Positions 29,628 to 40,554 are shown, counted from the stretch's first letter. The stretch: DNA of 64,000 nucleotides from Barthelona sp. PCE (GCA_040285745.1 JAUFOR010000008.1:1426001-1490000); one strand, 5' to 3'. Numbers and translations are program-made. The notes: generated from the sequence alone by a model not told the origin.

Positions 29628-32600
29628 CTACACTTGCTCAGCAAGATATCCTAAGGCTTCCATCACAAATGTGTTTGTTTCGCACATATCCCGCAGCACA
29701 CCATCGTCATAATGCTTTAACAATCTTAAGAGTGGTGTAACGAGTATTTTCATTGCACTTGGCAGATTCAGGTTCACCGCCTGTATAACAATCTTAAATT
29801 CATCAACAAGTTCTGTGATCTCATCGTCTGATCGCACAAGCGTTACCAGAATACATAGAGAAATCACAGATAGCATCCAGAACACAAAAAAATTGAATTT
29901 TCGCTCATACTCATTGATACCGAGTTTTTTCTTCAAAAATATGATTAGAAGATCATCTAGCTGCTGTATCTTCCGGAATTTTTTAATATTTCTGAAGCTA
30001 TGTATAATATTTGAGACAAAAAGTGAAAGGTAGAATAAAAACTCCGAATAGCTGATTATATAGTGGCAATCATAAGATAGCTGGCTGAAATGACTAATTG
30101 CAACACTGTATATGTTGATCCAGAAGTGTGGTGATTGTTTTGAAAAGCGGAACTTTGTAAAAAGTCGGTGTAAATACTTCAGCGCACGAGAACACACTTG
30201 CATCGATTTTGTTTCTGGCAGGAACCGCACAATCCAGAGGAAGATGAGTTCCGCATGATCTTCTGCCATCTGTTCAATGCCAAATTCAACACGTGCATCT
30301 AACAATGATTCCAAAAATTCCAAAATTGCCTTATTCGGTTTGATATCCAGGCAATACGTCTCCAACTTGGTGCAGAAAGAACCTTGGACGATCTTTTCAC
30401 GTTGAGATAAAATGAGAGATGCTACTTTTAACTTACCATCATGGCTCAAGTTATCATGAAATAGAAAGCGAACTATCTTGAGTAAAAAGGATTCAAAAAC
30501 AGCAGATGTAACCTTCTGCTTATCCATATGCACTAACACAAGCTCAATGATGGAAATGAGCACATCCTCAAAAATAATATCAACATCGAATGGGGAAATC
30601 GGCAAAAGTGACTGAACACTTGCATTTTTTCCCTGCACTGCTGTTAGTATTTTGTTAACAAACTCTTCGTCGGTAAAGTGCAGTGATGGGACAGTGTTAA
30701 ACCGCAGAGCAGCTCTGTAAGTGAGGACAGTACTTGGCGCAGTCATTCGCGTTAAAACTTCTTTGATAAAATCGTCGTTAACTTCATCCAGCAACGCCCC
30801 TCCCATATCGACTTCGTGGAAGAGCGAAAGAAAGGCGGACCCATATACAGGGCTTTTTATGTGCCACATCTTCTTCAAGAGACGCTCGTCAATGGCCATT
30901 AACGTTAGCAGATACTCCAGAGCATTTAGATCAGTAACAATACCACTCGAAGACATTGTGTGCAGCATCAGATAGAACGCTGTAATATTTGTTTGAGGTC
31001 CTACGTCGCACATAAAACGGTACACACTGTCATAAAGTTCAACATCTGTACCATCCTTAACAAACTTGCTGAGCAGCACTCCAAGTGCTCTGAAGCCCAA
31101 AGAGAGCGTGAAAACGTCCTTTTGGGCAGCACCGCTGTTAACGCTGTCGATAAACATGGAAAACAATCGCAAACCAATATCTTTGGAAAAACGAACATTG
31201 TCATCAAGCAAGAAGCTAAGCAACCTGTTGATACCGTTGATGCTCACCGTAGGCCTCATCGTGAGAGTTGGACCGTCCCTTGTGAGTAGCGTAAACTTCC
31301 CCTTCATGATGTGCTCATCAATGGTGTTGGGGGTTGCTTCACCTGCCAGAACAGATGCATCCATGAACACGACGTCAGACAGGTGGGAAGCGTGGTCAAT
31401 AACAAGAAGTGCAACGCCTCTTTCGAGGATGAGCTCCACAGACCTGGAGCAAAACAACGCAAGCCTGAAATCAAACTCTGTATCGTATATGTCAATGCCA
31501 TATCTGCTTCCTATCTCAGAGATGCAGCGTTCTAAACATTCCCCCTCTGTTTCGATGAGGGCTCGAGCCAAAATCAAAAGTGTGATAGTATCCAATGATT
31601 CGATTTCTCCATCGCCAAAGACCAAAGAGGACGCATCACCTCTCAGGGAGTAAAGGGCAACACGCTCAGATGGTGAAAGAATCTGCGGAGAAAGAGCAGA
31701 GCCTGCTATCCCATCTCTCAATGACTTGCCCTTGATCATACCACGTGGGCCGAACGTCTCAGGTATGACAAGATACCGATTCGTCGCCAAGAAGAGCTCA
31801 CGGACATGTGCTGCAACTGAGCGAATGTTTGAATTTCCATAAAGCAGTGCGCGAGCTTGCATTGTTGGTGCTGAGTTGTGTATGGGTCCACTCCCCTTCT
31901 CATAAACGATATCTATCGCTAGAAGATTGTGATACGCAGTTGGGAAGTGAACATAAATGAAATTCTCATTCATGGCTATATATTCGTCTTCGATATTCGA
32001 TAGAAGCGAGTTAACGTTGATGTAGAAGGAAGTTTCCGCACTGAAGAACGAGAAAAAAGCCAGCAGACGCACAGGAAGCAAATTATCATTCACTGCCAAC
32101 AAATGAGAGAACTCTATGGCGTCATCGCTTGTCGTAATACCATGGAAGCAGCGGGCCGCCAGTTGTACATATACGTTTGGAGCAAGTACCTTGCACGATT
32201 CAACGAGCCTGATATCGACAGCACCTCCGGTTTCAACCAATTGCGAAATGAACGTATTTAAATTAGTGCTGTTGGGAACAGCCATGTGTACAAGGTGAAG
32301 CACAAGCTGCCTTGAGTGGGCTGAAAAGTAGTTGTATCGGATAAAGAAGTAGCTCAATTGTTTCCAGTTACTGTCAGTGATACTATCAACAATCTCAATC
32401 AAAAGCCTATGGTTGAGCATTGATTTTGCTGTTTCCACAAGGTAGGCATCCTTATTGAGACCTATAACAAAGTTAAACGCCTCAATAATATCAGGCATGC
32501 AGTTTGCGAAGTAGTCAAAATTAAAAAACTGAAGGAGTTGCAAAAGTAGTTTGAGGAAGAATAGCCTGTTTACGTGATCGCTCTGTATCAGAATATTAAC

Positions 32601-34835
32601 GAGTTTAACTGTTGATTGGAGATATAAAATTTGTTTTTTCTCAAAGAAAAATTCTTTCAGAACAAGACAGTAAGGTAAAATCTCAACATCTATTCCCTCG
32701 AGGATGGGTTGGGACCCATTCTTTCCTACAAAACAGGAATCCCAATACTCATTGGCTTGAGCCATCAGTTCAGGTTGGTTTTCGATAATCTCCTTCTTGA
32801 ACGATGAAACAAGCCCTTCCTGATCTGCATAATGCACTGAAAGCGGCCTTGCATACATATATGTGATGAGAGATATGAAGAAATCATCGCGATCAAGGAG
32901 CTGCCCAAATTCAAAGGTTTCGTTTTTTTTTGCCATAATTAGTTTCTTGAAATAAATGTCACCGAACGTGTAGCACATTGCGATATCGTCCTCACTGAAG
33001 CGATATGTGCTCTTCAATTGATCCATTGTGAGTGTAGGTCTTGCAAAAAAGAGAGGAATTATGAGCTCCTCTGGCCGATCATAAAGCACTTCGAATGCCG
33101 CAGCGTTCGTCAACGTGGCGTCTCGGAATGATGGCAACTGAAGAAGGAATTGTCTATACATAAGGGTGTAATCTTCAAAGAAAAAGAGTGATATCTGAGG
33201 AAGGAGCTGCTTAGTAATATTATCTGGAATGAGGACCTTCTGCAGCATCTGTATTACCATGATACACAGCTTAATATCGAAGCGAGCAAAAAAAGAATCT
33301 AGTAGCTGGAAAAAAAGCATAGATAGCTCTAATATTTCACTGTTATTGGTGAATATGCTTGTTAACAGATCAAAAAATAGTGAATTTACGGTGATATCTG
33401 CATCAAAAAAAATTTGTAAATTAAAGTGTTGATTCAAAAACATAACAAAGTTACGCACCAGAAGCAACCCAAAGTTCTCCACTTCGTGCACTGGGCACTC
33501 CAATAAGAGCTCAACTAATTGAGTAAGTGTTTCTAATGTGAGAGAAAAGCAGACGTTGTCGAACCAATAGGAGAAGATATCCTCAAGAACGGTGGTACGT
33601 CCACTCTCTAACAAGCAACGTACAATGTAATACATGCACGTGTTTGTCCTCTCGAAATCAAAACATGTTGTGAGCAGTTGGAAAATTAAAGGAAATATAT
33701 TTTTCTTGCAATTATAGGAAGAGAGAAGAGGTTTGTGCACTTCATCCTTCATCTCATCCGGCATTACCACACTTAGATCGCGGTGGGTAAAACGGATAGC
33801 AAGATTAACGAGTAGATATGAGAGAAACTCAATTTCACTTTCTTGATGAACTATTGTGATTGTTTCAACTAGTACAAAGGCCACACGGAGATATTGTGCA
33901 TAACTTAGCATGGTTACTAAGTTAAATACGTCAATCAGCTCTAATATTTTCAGGATGATTTTTGTTTCACGACTGAATGATAATTTTTGAAGCAAAAATT
34001 CAAAGAAAACGCTAGATATCTCCAGCATGTGTCGTGATTCATGATTCATAAGAAGAGAACAAGTCATTAAGAGGAGCTTATCGTTGTTAATCCTCGGAAT
34101 AATTTTTTCAAAAAAATCACTGTTGTAAACTACAGAGCTAATTAAACAGCGCAGAACCTCAATTGAGAGCATGTTTTCAAGATTCTTCTGCTCGGAATAG
34201 ACTAGGTATATTGACAAGCAAGCATCAAGATCAGGAGAGGTTATGAAGTAATCATAATTAACTTCTAAAAGCATACGAAGCACCTTGAATAGCTCGAGTA
34301 GAACGGTTGTGCGATTATGATTTTCATTAATAAGGGTTATTATATCGTTGAACCAATTCTTAAGTACAAATTCAGAAACTTTAGCATCGAAAACAACTCG
34401 ACCAAGCATATTGAGCACAGTTGTGAGGTCGAATAGGCGGAGCGATTGGAGATCTGTTGCTTCCAATAATAAAAACATCGTTGAAAATATTTTATCATCG
34501 ATGTGAAGTTTATGCTTTCTATAGCATACGAATAGAGTTCCCAATGACCTATATAACACACGAATGAGTGACGGGCGAAGAGGTGCGTCGAAGCTATCAA
34601 CGAGATCGTTGAGTTCAAACACGCAATTTTTAAAAATCCCCAATTCTTGTCGAGAAAAATCAAGGTTCATAATTTTCCGGCGGAACTTTGAGTATTTATC
34701 CATAATTTGTAGTAAAAAAGTAAAATTAACATCAAGATCAACTTTTTTAAGTCGGTCCACAGCAAAATGGTAGTTTTCGCGGTCAAGAAAACTCACAAGC
34801 CCCGAAATAAAGGTATCATCAATCTTTTCCTCCAT
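29628..34835 (-). CDS. Giant (1735-residue) helical-repeat protein, unassigned
   Basis: The longest gene in the window. The sequence is almost entirely alpha-helical with Leu/Phe-rich helices of about 20 residues in pairs, typical of HEAT/ARM-like solenoids. There is no kinase, HECT, BEACH or GTPase motif. Around residues 1000-1110 a Gly-rich segment (ETFGPRGMIKGKSL, ALYSLRGDA) interrupts the helices. A hydrophobic stretch near residue 1670 (FFVFWMLSVISLCILVTLV) may be a buried helix. Candidates by size and fold include Nup188/Nup205-type nucleoporins, APC1-like or other scaffold proteins, but I found no diagnostic motif. Start is ATG 34835, 93 bp from the divergent neighbour. Confidence 0.65.
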   Translation of the reverse strand: MEEKIDDTFISGLVSFLDRENYHFAVDRLKKVDLDVNFTFLLQIMDKYSKFRRKIMNLDFSRQELGIFKNCVFELNDLVDSFDAPLRPSLIRVLYRSLGTLFVCYRKHKLHIDDKIFSTMFLLLEATDLQSLRLFDLTTVLNMLGRVVFDAKVSEFVLKNWFNDIITLINENHNRTTVLLELFKVLRMLLEVNYDYFITSPDLDACLSIYLVYSEQKNLENMLSIEVLRCLISSVVYNSDFFEKIIPRINNDKLLLMTCSLLMNHESRHMLEISSVFFEFLLQKLSFSRETKIILKILELIDVFNLVTMLSYAQYLRVAFVLVETITIVHQESEIEFLSYLLVNLAIRFTHRDLSVVMPDEMKDEVHKPLLSSYNCKKNIFPLIFQLLTTCFDFERTNTCMYYIVRCLLESGRTTVLEDIFSYWFDNVCFSLTLETLTQLVELLLECPVHEVENFGLLLVRNFVMFLNQHFNLQIFFDADITVNSLFFDLLTSIFTNNSEILELSMLFFQLLDSFFARFDIKLCIMVIQMLQKVLIPDNITKQLLPQISLFFFEDYTLMYRQFLLQLPSFRDATLTNAAAFEVLYDRPEELIIPLFFARPTLTMDQLKSTYRFSEDDIAMCYTFGDIYFKKLIMAKKNETFEFGQLLDRDDFFISLITYMYARPLSVHYADQEGLVSSFKKEIIENQPELMAQANEYWDSCFVGKNGSQPILEGIDVEILPYCLVLKEFFFEKKQILYLQSTVKLVNILIQSDHVNRLFFLKLLLQLLQFFNFDYFANCMPDIIEAFNFVIGLNKDAYLVETAKSMLNHRLLIEIVDSITDSNWKQLSYFFIRYNYFSAHSRQLVLHLVHMAVPNSTNLNTFISQLVETGGAVDIRLVESCKVLAPNVYVQLAARCFHGITTSDDAIEFSHLLAVNDNLLPVRLLAFFSFFSAETSFYINVNSLLSNIEDEYIAMNENFIYVHFPTAYHNLLAIDIVYEKGSGPIHNSAPTMQARALLYGNSNIRSVAAHVRELFLATNRYLVIPETFGPRGMIKGKSLRDGIAGSALSPQILSPSERVALYSLRGDASSLVFGDGEIESLDTITLLILARALIETEGECLERCISEIGSRYGIDIYDTEFDFRLALFCSRSVELILERGVALLVIDHASHLSDVVFMDASVLAGEATPNTIDEHIMKGKFTLLTRDGPTLTMRPTVSINGINRLLSFLLDDNVRFSKDIGLRLFSMFIDSVNSGAAQKDVFTLSLGFRALGVLLSKFVKDGTDVELYDSVYRFMCDVGPQTNITAFYLMLHTMSSSGIVTDLNALEYLLTLMAIDERLLKKMWHIKSPVYGSAFLSLFHEVDMGGALLDEVNDDFIKEVLTRMTAPSTVLTYRAALRFNTVPSLHFTDEEFVNKILTAVQGKNASVQSLLPISPFDVDIIFEDVLISIIELVLVHMDKQKVTSAVFESFLLKIVRFLFHDNLSHDGKLKVASLILSQREKIVQGSFCTKLETYCLDIKPNKAILEFLESLLDARVEFGIEQMAEDHAELIFLWIVRFLPETKSMQVCSRALKYLHRLFTKFRFSKQSPHFWINIYSVAISHFSQLSYDCHYIISYSEFLFYLSLFVSNIIHSFRNIKKFRKIQQLDDLLIIFLKKKLGINEYERKFNFFVFWMLSVISLCILVTLVRSDDEITELVDEFKIVIQAVNLNLPSAMKILVTPLLRLLKHYDDGVLRDMCETNTFVMEALGYLAEQV

Positions 34836-34928
34836 AATTAGAAAAAATTTGAAGGAGAAGGAAAGATAACGTAAAACATATTTGTACCTCTTTCTTTGTA
34901 TTTTACAGGATTTTGCACGTTTTATGAT

Positions 34929-35633
34929 ATGAATGCACCACTGGCAGACGGCACGCTATTATCATCAAGCACACATACGCCAACTTTGCGCGATTATCGT
35001 GAGTTGGCAAGTTACTGTCATGCCCTAGCTGTACGATGCACAAATCTAGAGGTAGTATCGCGGGATATGCAGGAGATCATCAAAGATCAAAACAAACAAC
35101 TCCTTTCATTACAGAATTGGATTTCGAAGCTTCATTGTCAAGTTAATTTTTCCAATAGTGCCCCACCTATCATGACTAAGGTGGAGGGGCCGTCGGAGAC
35201 TGATGCGGTTCATCTACATGAAGAACTAACGGAAAAAGAACCTCATTTCTTGGAGCTTGAACGCGGCAACTACGAAGTTAATGAGAGCGATGATGTATTA
35301 TTGTCCGAGATGAACACCGCTGTAGATCCATTAGAAAATGAGAAACCAAAAAAATCACCTCTTAAGTCTGTTGACATTCCAATGTTTGAGGAGCAGTCAG
35401 ATATAGTCAGTCCAATCCAATCCCCACGCCAACCATTATCAGTCTTCCAGATAGACGATGATGCGGTTTGGTTACAACAGGATGAAAAGAGAAAAAAAAA
35501 TGAAGAGTTGATTGAACTGGATGACAGCGCTTTTTTCGAGACAATGTATGAGCCAGACACCATAGATGCCAAGTACCTTAAACAAATGGGAAGAGATACA
35601 CTGCTGGGAAAAGATAAGTTGCGGTGGCAGTAG
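34929..35633 (+). CDS. Acidic protein with short coiled coil, unassigned
   Basis: 234 residues from ATG 34929. Residues about 20-65 are helical (DYRELASYCHALAVRCTNLE and QEIIKDQNKQLLSLQNWI) and probably form a dimerising coiled coil. The rest is acidic and Ser/Pro-rich, with SP and TP sites that could be phosphorylated, and a C-terminal conserved-looking block DAKYLKQMGRDTLLGKDKL. No family was recognised. Confidence 0.6.
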   Translation: MNAPLADGTLLSSSTHTPTLRDYRELASYCHALAVRCTNLEVVSRDMQEIIKDQNKQLLSLQNWISKLHCQVNFSNSAPPIMTKVEGPSETDAVHLHEELTEKEPHFLELERGNYEVNESDDVLLSEMNTAVDPLENEKPKKSPLKSVDIPMFEEQSDIVSPIQSPRQPLSVFQIDDDAVWLQQDEKRKKNEELIELDDSAFFETMYEPDTIDAKYLKQMGRDTLLGKDKLRWQ

Positions 35634-35763
35634 TAATAAAAATATCACAATTATAAAACATGTATCGCTGTGGTTTTGTAGACGGATGATGACTATTTGT
35701 TGTGTTTATACTGTAGATCAGAGATATTTCTACTTGTTTCACATTTCCCCTCTCTATCAGACA

Positions 35764-36603
35764 ATGAGCACGAAAAGGAGTCTGCTCTCGGAAGAAAAGG
35801 ATGCGACACCCAAGTCCAAGTCTAGATGGTCCATGTTGCGGTCAAAAGCTCTCGCAAACAATTTGGTTCAAGCTCAGTTATCACCTGGCGTTGAAACTGA
35901 GTCTTCTGGATACAAGAGTTCGGTCAAAGCAAACGTTTCTAAGCTGAGAAAACTTGCCAGCGGGGCAATATCCCCTGTTCAGAGTACAAATCCTCAAGGT
36001 GTCAGTAATGAGGCTAGTTATACGATTCCTTCGTACGATAGCGCATTTGGGGCAAGTGACGATGATATGTTAAGCGATAGTTTTGTTGAAAAGGACAAAT
36101 TTTCAGAGCAAATACAGAATATCCAGAATGAATTACAAAAGATCACCTCATCCTCATCAAACACGATCGAGGGACTCACAGAAACAGTCGAAGGAATACA
36201 AGCGCGTATTGTTGAGCACGAGGAGTTAGTGACTCATCAATTAGATCAAATACATGCTGAGAGACACACGATGGTTCGCCAAATGCAGGCCATACACGAG
36301 CAGGTGACTGCATTAGAGCGTATTTCGCATGATATGACACGGCGACTTGCTATTGTGTCTAATAGATCTCGTTTTTCGATTTCAGCTGTTTTTTGGTTGC
36401 TTTTAAGTTATTTTCTGGTAGGATTCGTCACAACAGTTGGAGTTTTAACGAAATTTTTCACTTTTATTTGGTTTTTTGTTAGTTTTGGGTTTTTAAGGAA
36501 TGAAAAACCCAAAGAACTAATATTAAATGCAGAACAACTGCTCTCCTTTGCTGATAAATCACGTTTCTTAACATTCACTGATGATGAAAAAGAAGTTGGC
36601 TAA
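35764..36603 (+). CDS. Coiled-coil protein with C-terminal membrane segment
   Basis: 279 residues from ATG 35764. The frame is open further upstream, but without a better ATG context. The N-terminal 110 residues are Ser-rich and basic. Residues about 115-200 are coiled coil (KFSEQIQNIQNELQKITSS and onward to ALERISHDMTRRL). A hydrophobic region of about 35 residues, FWLLLSYFLVGFVTTVGVL to FFVSFGFL, follows, long enough for a hairpin or two spans, then a 35-residue tail. This is the layout of a membrane-anchored tether, but no family was assigned. Convergent with SRP receptor alpha (13 bp). Confidence 0.6.
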   Translation: MSTKRSLLSEEKDATPKSKSRWSMLRSKALANNLVQAQLSPGVETESSGYKSSVKANVSKLRKLASGAISPVQSTNPQGVSNEASYTIPSYDSAFGASDDDMLSDSFVEKDKFSEQIQNIQNELQKITSSSSNTIEGLTETVEGIQARIVEHEELVTHQLDQIHAERHTMVRQMQAIHEQVTALERISHDMTRRLAIVSNRSRFSISAVFWLLLSYFLVGFVTTVGVLTKFFTFIWFFVSFGFLRNEKPKELILNAEQLLSFADKSRFLTFTDDEKEVG

Positions 36604-36616
36604 TTTTTTTACTCTT

Positions 36617-38149
36617 TTATGAAAGCAACAAATCAACTACTTGCTGCACCTTCAACCTTCTCAGATCAGTTCTCTGCTGGCCAACACCAAGGAAAACAAT
36701 AGGAACCTTGGTCTCATGAACCATACTCAGTGCAGCACCGATTTTCTCATCGATAGTATCCACCTTTGTCAGTATAATACCATTAACACCGCGGACAGGT
36801 TGTGTCTTGCTCTTGAGGTACCCGTCAAATGACCTGAGTTGGTCGATACCATCGTTACCAACGAGAGCTTCACCAACAAAGAAGACAAAATCAGGATTGT
36901 TATACTGAACTAATCTGTAAAGACCATTCATCAGATCGCCATTGTCCTGCATACGACCAGCCGTGTCAACAAGAACAACCTCGATATCGTTGCTAGCGGC
37001 ATGCTGGAGGGCTAAACGGGTGACGTGTGATGGGTCTTTACCGTATCCGGCATCGAACATCTCCAGTCCAAGAGCGCGGCAGTGCTTGTTGAGCTGCTCG
37101 ATGGCACCAGAACGGAACGTGTCACAAGCAGCAACCATAACACTGACGTCGTTGAGAGAAAGCCAATATGCAATCTTCGCGAGTGTTGTGCTTTTTCCCA
37201 CACCGTTAACTCCACACATGACGATGGAAAGGACCCTGTTCTCCTGCCTAGCAAGGGTGACTTCCCTCATGATATCGATTTCTCGGCTTGGGGTCAGGAT
37301 TTTTGCTATCTCGCGGTTAAGGACATCCTTGATGGCTGTACGAATGCTCTCGAAGGAACCAACGCGAACGCCAATTAGCTCTGCTTTTACGTGTTCGATG
37401 ATCTCTGCAGCAACGGTGGCCGCAACGTTTCTCTCAATGAGAATGCCCTCAAATGTCGCAAGGGGCTCTTCTATCATGTCCTCTGTAAGAATACGGTTTG
37501 TGAGACGACTAAACAACGAGCGAAGTTTTCCCTTTTTCTTTTTGATGGAGACAACCATATCAGCATCAAGTTCAAATGTATCATTCTCATCCCGTAAGCT
37601 CTCAATATGCTCCTCAGACTTACTGTAGTCCAGGGAGGCGATGGGGTCAACTTTCGGCTTCTTTTCAACGGACTGCTCCTGCACCGGTTCGTCACGGTTG
37701 AAACGGTTAAAAAATTCATCATCATCCAGCTCATCAAAGATGTCCTCTTCCTCAGCCTTTGCGTTTTGCTGGCCGCTCTTTCTACCAACATTTAATGTAT
37801 TGACAAGGCTTCTGAATTTTTCATTAAATTCAGGGTGCTGTTCCTGCATCCATTCAACGGGGTCAGTGTAGCCCGCCATGAACTCGCGCATGAGGCGGTT
37901 AAGGAACTCATTGATGTTGGAAATAGTAACAAAGTGGTGGTACAAAACAGTAATGATGATGGATTGATGTTTCAACCACTTGACAATGTAGTTACCCTTC
38001 TTGACCGAGTCTGAGTTACTGTCGGCGTTCGTTCGCGTGCTCAGATCTTCAGTGAATAAGTTTAGTAAAGGATCGCCCTTTAGAGGCTGGAACTGGTGCT
38101 TCCACAGGACCACGCCTCCCGTATGGATAATTGACACATAGTCTAACAT
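36617..38149 (-). CDS. SRPR: Signal recognition particle receptor subunit alpha
   Basis: 510 residues. Residues 1-130 form the longin-like SRX domain that binds SRP receptor beta (MLDYVSIIHTGGVVLWKH). A charged linker follows. The NG GTPase domain starts near residue 220: GVNGVGKSTTLAKIAYWL (P-loop, about 310-327), ACDTFRSGAIEQL, VLVDTAGRMQDNG, ILTKVDTIDEK and the closing GVGQQRTDLRRL. At the ER membrane it pairs with the SRP54 GTPase to deliver ribosomes to the translocon. All GTPase motifs are intact. It is shorter than the animal protein mainly in the linker. Confidence 0.97.
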   Translation of the reverse strand: MLDYVSIIHTGGVVLWKHQFQPLKGDPLLNLFTEDLSTRTNADSNSDSVKKGNYIVKWLKHQSIIITVLYHHFVTISNINEFLNRLMREFMAGYTDPVEWMQEQHPEFNEKFRSLVNTLNVGRKSGQQNAKAEEEDIFDELDDDEFFNRFNRDEPVQEQSVEKKPKVDPIASLDYSKSEEHIESLRDENDTFELDADMVVSIKKKKGKLRSLFSRLTNRILTEDMIEEPLATFEGILIERNVAATVAAEIIEHVKAELIGVRVGSFESIRTAIKDVLNREIAKILTPSREIDIMREVTLARQENRVLSIVMCGVNGVGKSTTLAKIAYWLSLNDVSVMVAACDTFRSGAIEQLNKHCRALGLEMFDAGYGKDPSHVTRLALQHAASNDIEVVLVDTAGRMQDNGDLMNGLYRLVQYNNPDFVFFVGEALVGNDGIDQLRSFDGYLKSKTQPVRGVNGIILTKVDTIDEKIGAALSMVHETKVPIVFLGVGQQRTDLRRLKVQQVVDLLLS

Positions 38150-38340
38150 AGTTTGATAGGTGTAAGGGGAAGAATTGTGTAATATAGATCAGTGATGGAA
38201 CTTCACGACAGTCAAATTTAGCACCCTGCAACATCGCAATATACCGTGGTGAGTAAAATAGAACCAATAGCTCATTCGATATTGGGTTTATAGAGGTGTT
38301 TTGCACATTCTTTCTTTTATCATTAATATTTCATATAATT

Positions 38341-40554
38341 ATGGGTTTATTTTCGCGATTTAGGACCAAGAAAGAAGATAAGGCACTGTTCGAGCTGTAT
38401 ATATTCAAAAACAAAGCTTTTACGCAGTTCTTTCCAGTTTGTGAATTTGCATATGAAGCTGAGGGCGCACAGCTGCACTGTGTGATCACTCGCGTATATG
38501 AGGAAGAAGATCTCGTTATGGCTCAGGAGGCAGATCTTGAATTTCCAACCATCGTTGAGGGATTTGTCAGTACGTTTGATGAGGTTGAGGAGGCCGAAGT
38601 GGGTTCGTGCATTGGGTTCATGTTGAAGGGAACATACTATGCACTTATTCCAACGAACAAACCGCTCTCCATTGTAGTCACCAGCCTGCAGCGTGCTCTG
38701 TTCGAGGCAGAGTACCGTGCGGAACCCGAGGACACAGAGGAGGACAGGGAGCTCATGGCAGACCTTGTGAGCAAGATCAAGACTCCAGCCCTGCGAACAG
38801 TGATGCGCCCAGTGTCAAAGAAACCTGTTAAGCATGCAACGACAGGTATAGACACGCCGCACATGCAGCGCAAGATCCGAATTGATGAGAAGGTGGAAGA
38901 ACCGGAAGTCGAGAAGGAAGAATTTGTGATCGTGGACACTCCTGAGGAAGAAACACGTCAGATGATTAGGGAACTCGTCGAGCTCCCCAGAGGCATCGCG
39001 GGCGATGTTCTTGGCGACGTGCGGTGCCATGTATTTGCAGTTGACGACGAGCAGATGTTTTATCCTTACGCTACCAACGCAACCGTTGTTTTTACTGAAG
39101 ATCATTTTTACGTCAAAGAAGGAGGTCACACACTCACGCACTCAGTCATCAACACGACCAAGAACCGCGCCGCTTACATACCCGAGCGCCTCACGGTTAT
39201 CATGTTTTTGGAGAGTAGCCCCAGCGTTTTTGTACTGATGGCTTTTCTCTTCGAATCTCTCATCGACTATAGTAGTTTCACCGACTTTATTGTTGGCAAC
39301 GTTGAGCACGCAGACGACGCATGGGTGAAGAAGGGACTTATGGGAGAGTTTGATGATGAGTATCTCCAAGACGTGGCTCATGAGTTTTCCGACTTTGATG
39401 CGTTTGATTTTGAAGACGAGGAAGACGATGAAGCCGAGATGCGCAGGGAGATGTTCCGCACGAATGTGGCTGCAGCAAGAGAGGCGGAGGGAAAGCCGGA
39501 GCATGGAAACACTGCACTCACATCCTGTCTCACTTCACCCACGAATTACGTGTTTAGAGATGGCCAGCTTGGGAGGTTCAAGGTGGGACACGAGGGTATA
39601 GCTTCCGAAACAGTCCTTGATCTCGGGGGATACTTTGAAGATGGTGAAGTAGCCAAGCATACACTGTTACAAAATGCCGAGCATGATATCCTTGTTGTCA
39701 AAGACACGCTGACTGATCGAATTGGGCGCCTGAATCTGGAAGTCGGTGAGGTCGTCGACGTATATGAGACAGAGGGCCGTAAGGTTAAGCAAATATTCCC
39801 AATGAACAAGTTCGCACAGCGCGAGGCCACTTCAATTTTTGCTGGTGTCTCGCACAACTCCGTGTTTGTGATGGACGATCGTGTGGATTCTCGTAGCAAG
39901 GTCGTGCAGGAGATGACCAAGGATTATAAAACTAAGGGCATTGGTTTCGCTTGCGCTGCCACGACTGTTGGCGGTGGTATAGTTGTTGGTTCTCGGACTG
40001 GTGAGATTCGCATGTTCAGTAAGTTCGGCCAGATGGCCAAAACACTGCTGCCGGGACTCGGTGACGCAATTACCCACATTGACGTCACACCGAATGGGAA
40101 CTACGTGCTGGCGACGACCAATACATATCTGCTTATTATCGACACGCGTTTCGAGCACACTACTCGAGGCGGAAAAACTTCAGTTAAGACTGGTTTCGCA
40201 GCACGAATGGGAGACGCTAAGCCTGTGCCAATCAAATTACAGCTTACAATACCGGATATGCAAGCGCTTGAATGTCAGGTGCACTTCACACCAGCTAGGT
40301 TTGATACAAGTGATGCTGCAAGTGGGACACGTATATTGACCAGTACTGGAGAGTTTTTGCTTGTTTGGAATCTGAAGGATGTTCTCAATCCTATGCGAAA
40401 AGGGCTTCTACGCAGCAACACACGTGACTACGTTGTTCGTAAGATGGCAGAGCAGGTTGTTGATGGAAGTTTCGTGTATAATCAGCCTGATAAGGTTGTT
40501 TCTATCTCAAATAACAGCATTGAACTCAGCAAAATGCATGTTAGGCCGCGTTAG
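38341..40554 (+). CDS. VID27: Vid27-like protein
   Basis: 737 residues from ATG 38341. The start MGLFSRF carries a glycine at position 2, a possible myristoylation site. The N-terminal half has a PH-like strand pattern and acidic linkers. The C-terminal 350 residues are the Vid27 beta-propeller: NYVFRDGQLGRFKVG, IFAGVSHNSVFVMDDRV, GFACAATTVGGGIVVGSRTG, KTLLPGLGDAITHIDVTPNG, YVLATTNTYLLIIDTRF and FTPARFDT. This order matches Vid27 of fungi and plants. In yeast it is linked to vacuole import and degradation of fructose-1,6-bisphosphatase, but the molecular role is poorly known. Confidence 0.9.
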   Translation: MGLFSRFRTKKEDKALFELYIFKNKAFTQFFPVCEFAYEAEGAQLHCVITRVYEEEDLVMAQEADLEFPTIVEGFVSTFDEVEEAEVGSCIGFMLKGTYYALIPTNKPLSIVVTSLQRALFEAEYRAEPEDTEEDRELMADLVSKIKTPALRTVMRPVSKKPVKHATTGIDTPHMQRKIRIDEKVEEPEVEKEEFVIVDTPEEETRQMIRELVELPRGIAGDVLGDVRCHVFAVDDEQMFYPYATNATVVFTEDHFYVKEGGHTLTHSVINTTKNRAAYIPERLTVIMFLESSPSVFVLMAFLFESLIDYSSFTDFIVGNVEHADDAWVKKGLMGEFDDEYLQDVAHEFSDFDAFDFEDEEDDEAEMRREMFRTNVAAAREAEGKPEHGNTALTSCLTSPTNYVFRDGQLGRFKVGHEGIASETVLDLGGYFEDGEVAKHTLLQNAEHDILVVKDTLTDRIGRLNLEVGEVVDVYETEGRKVKQIFPMNKFAQREATSIFAGVSHNSVFVMDDRVDSRSKVVQEMTKDYKTKGIGFACAATTVGGGIVVGSRTGEIRMFSKFGQMAKTLLPGLGDAITHIDVTPNGNYVLATTNTYLLIIDTRFEHTTRGGKTSVKTGFAARMGDAKPVPIKLQLTIPDMQALECQVHFTPARFDTSDAASGTRILTSTGEFLLVWNLKDVLNPMRKGLLRSNTRDYVVRKMAEQVVDGSFVYNQPDKVVSISNNSIELSKMHVRPR

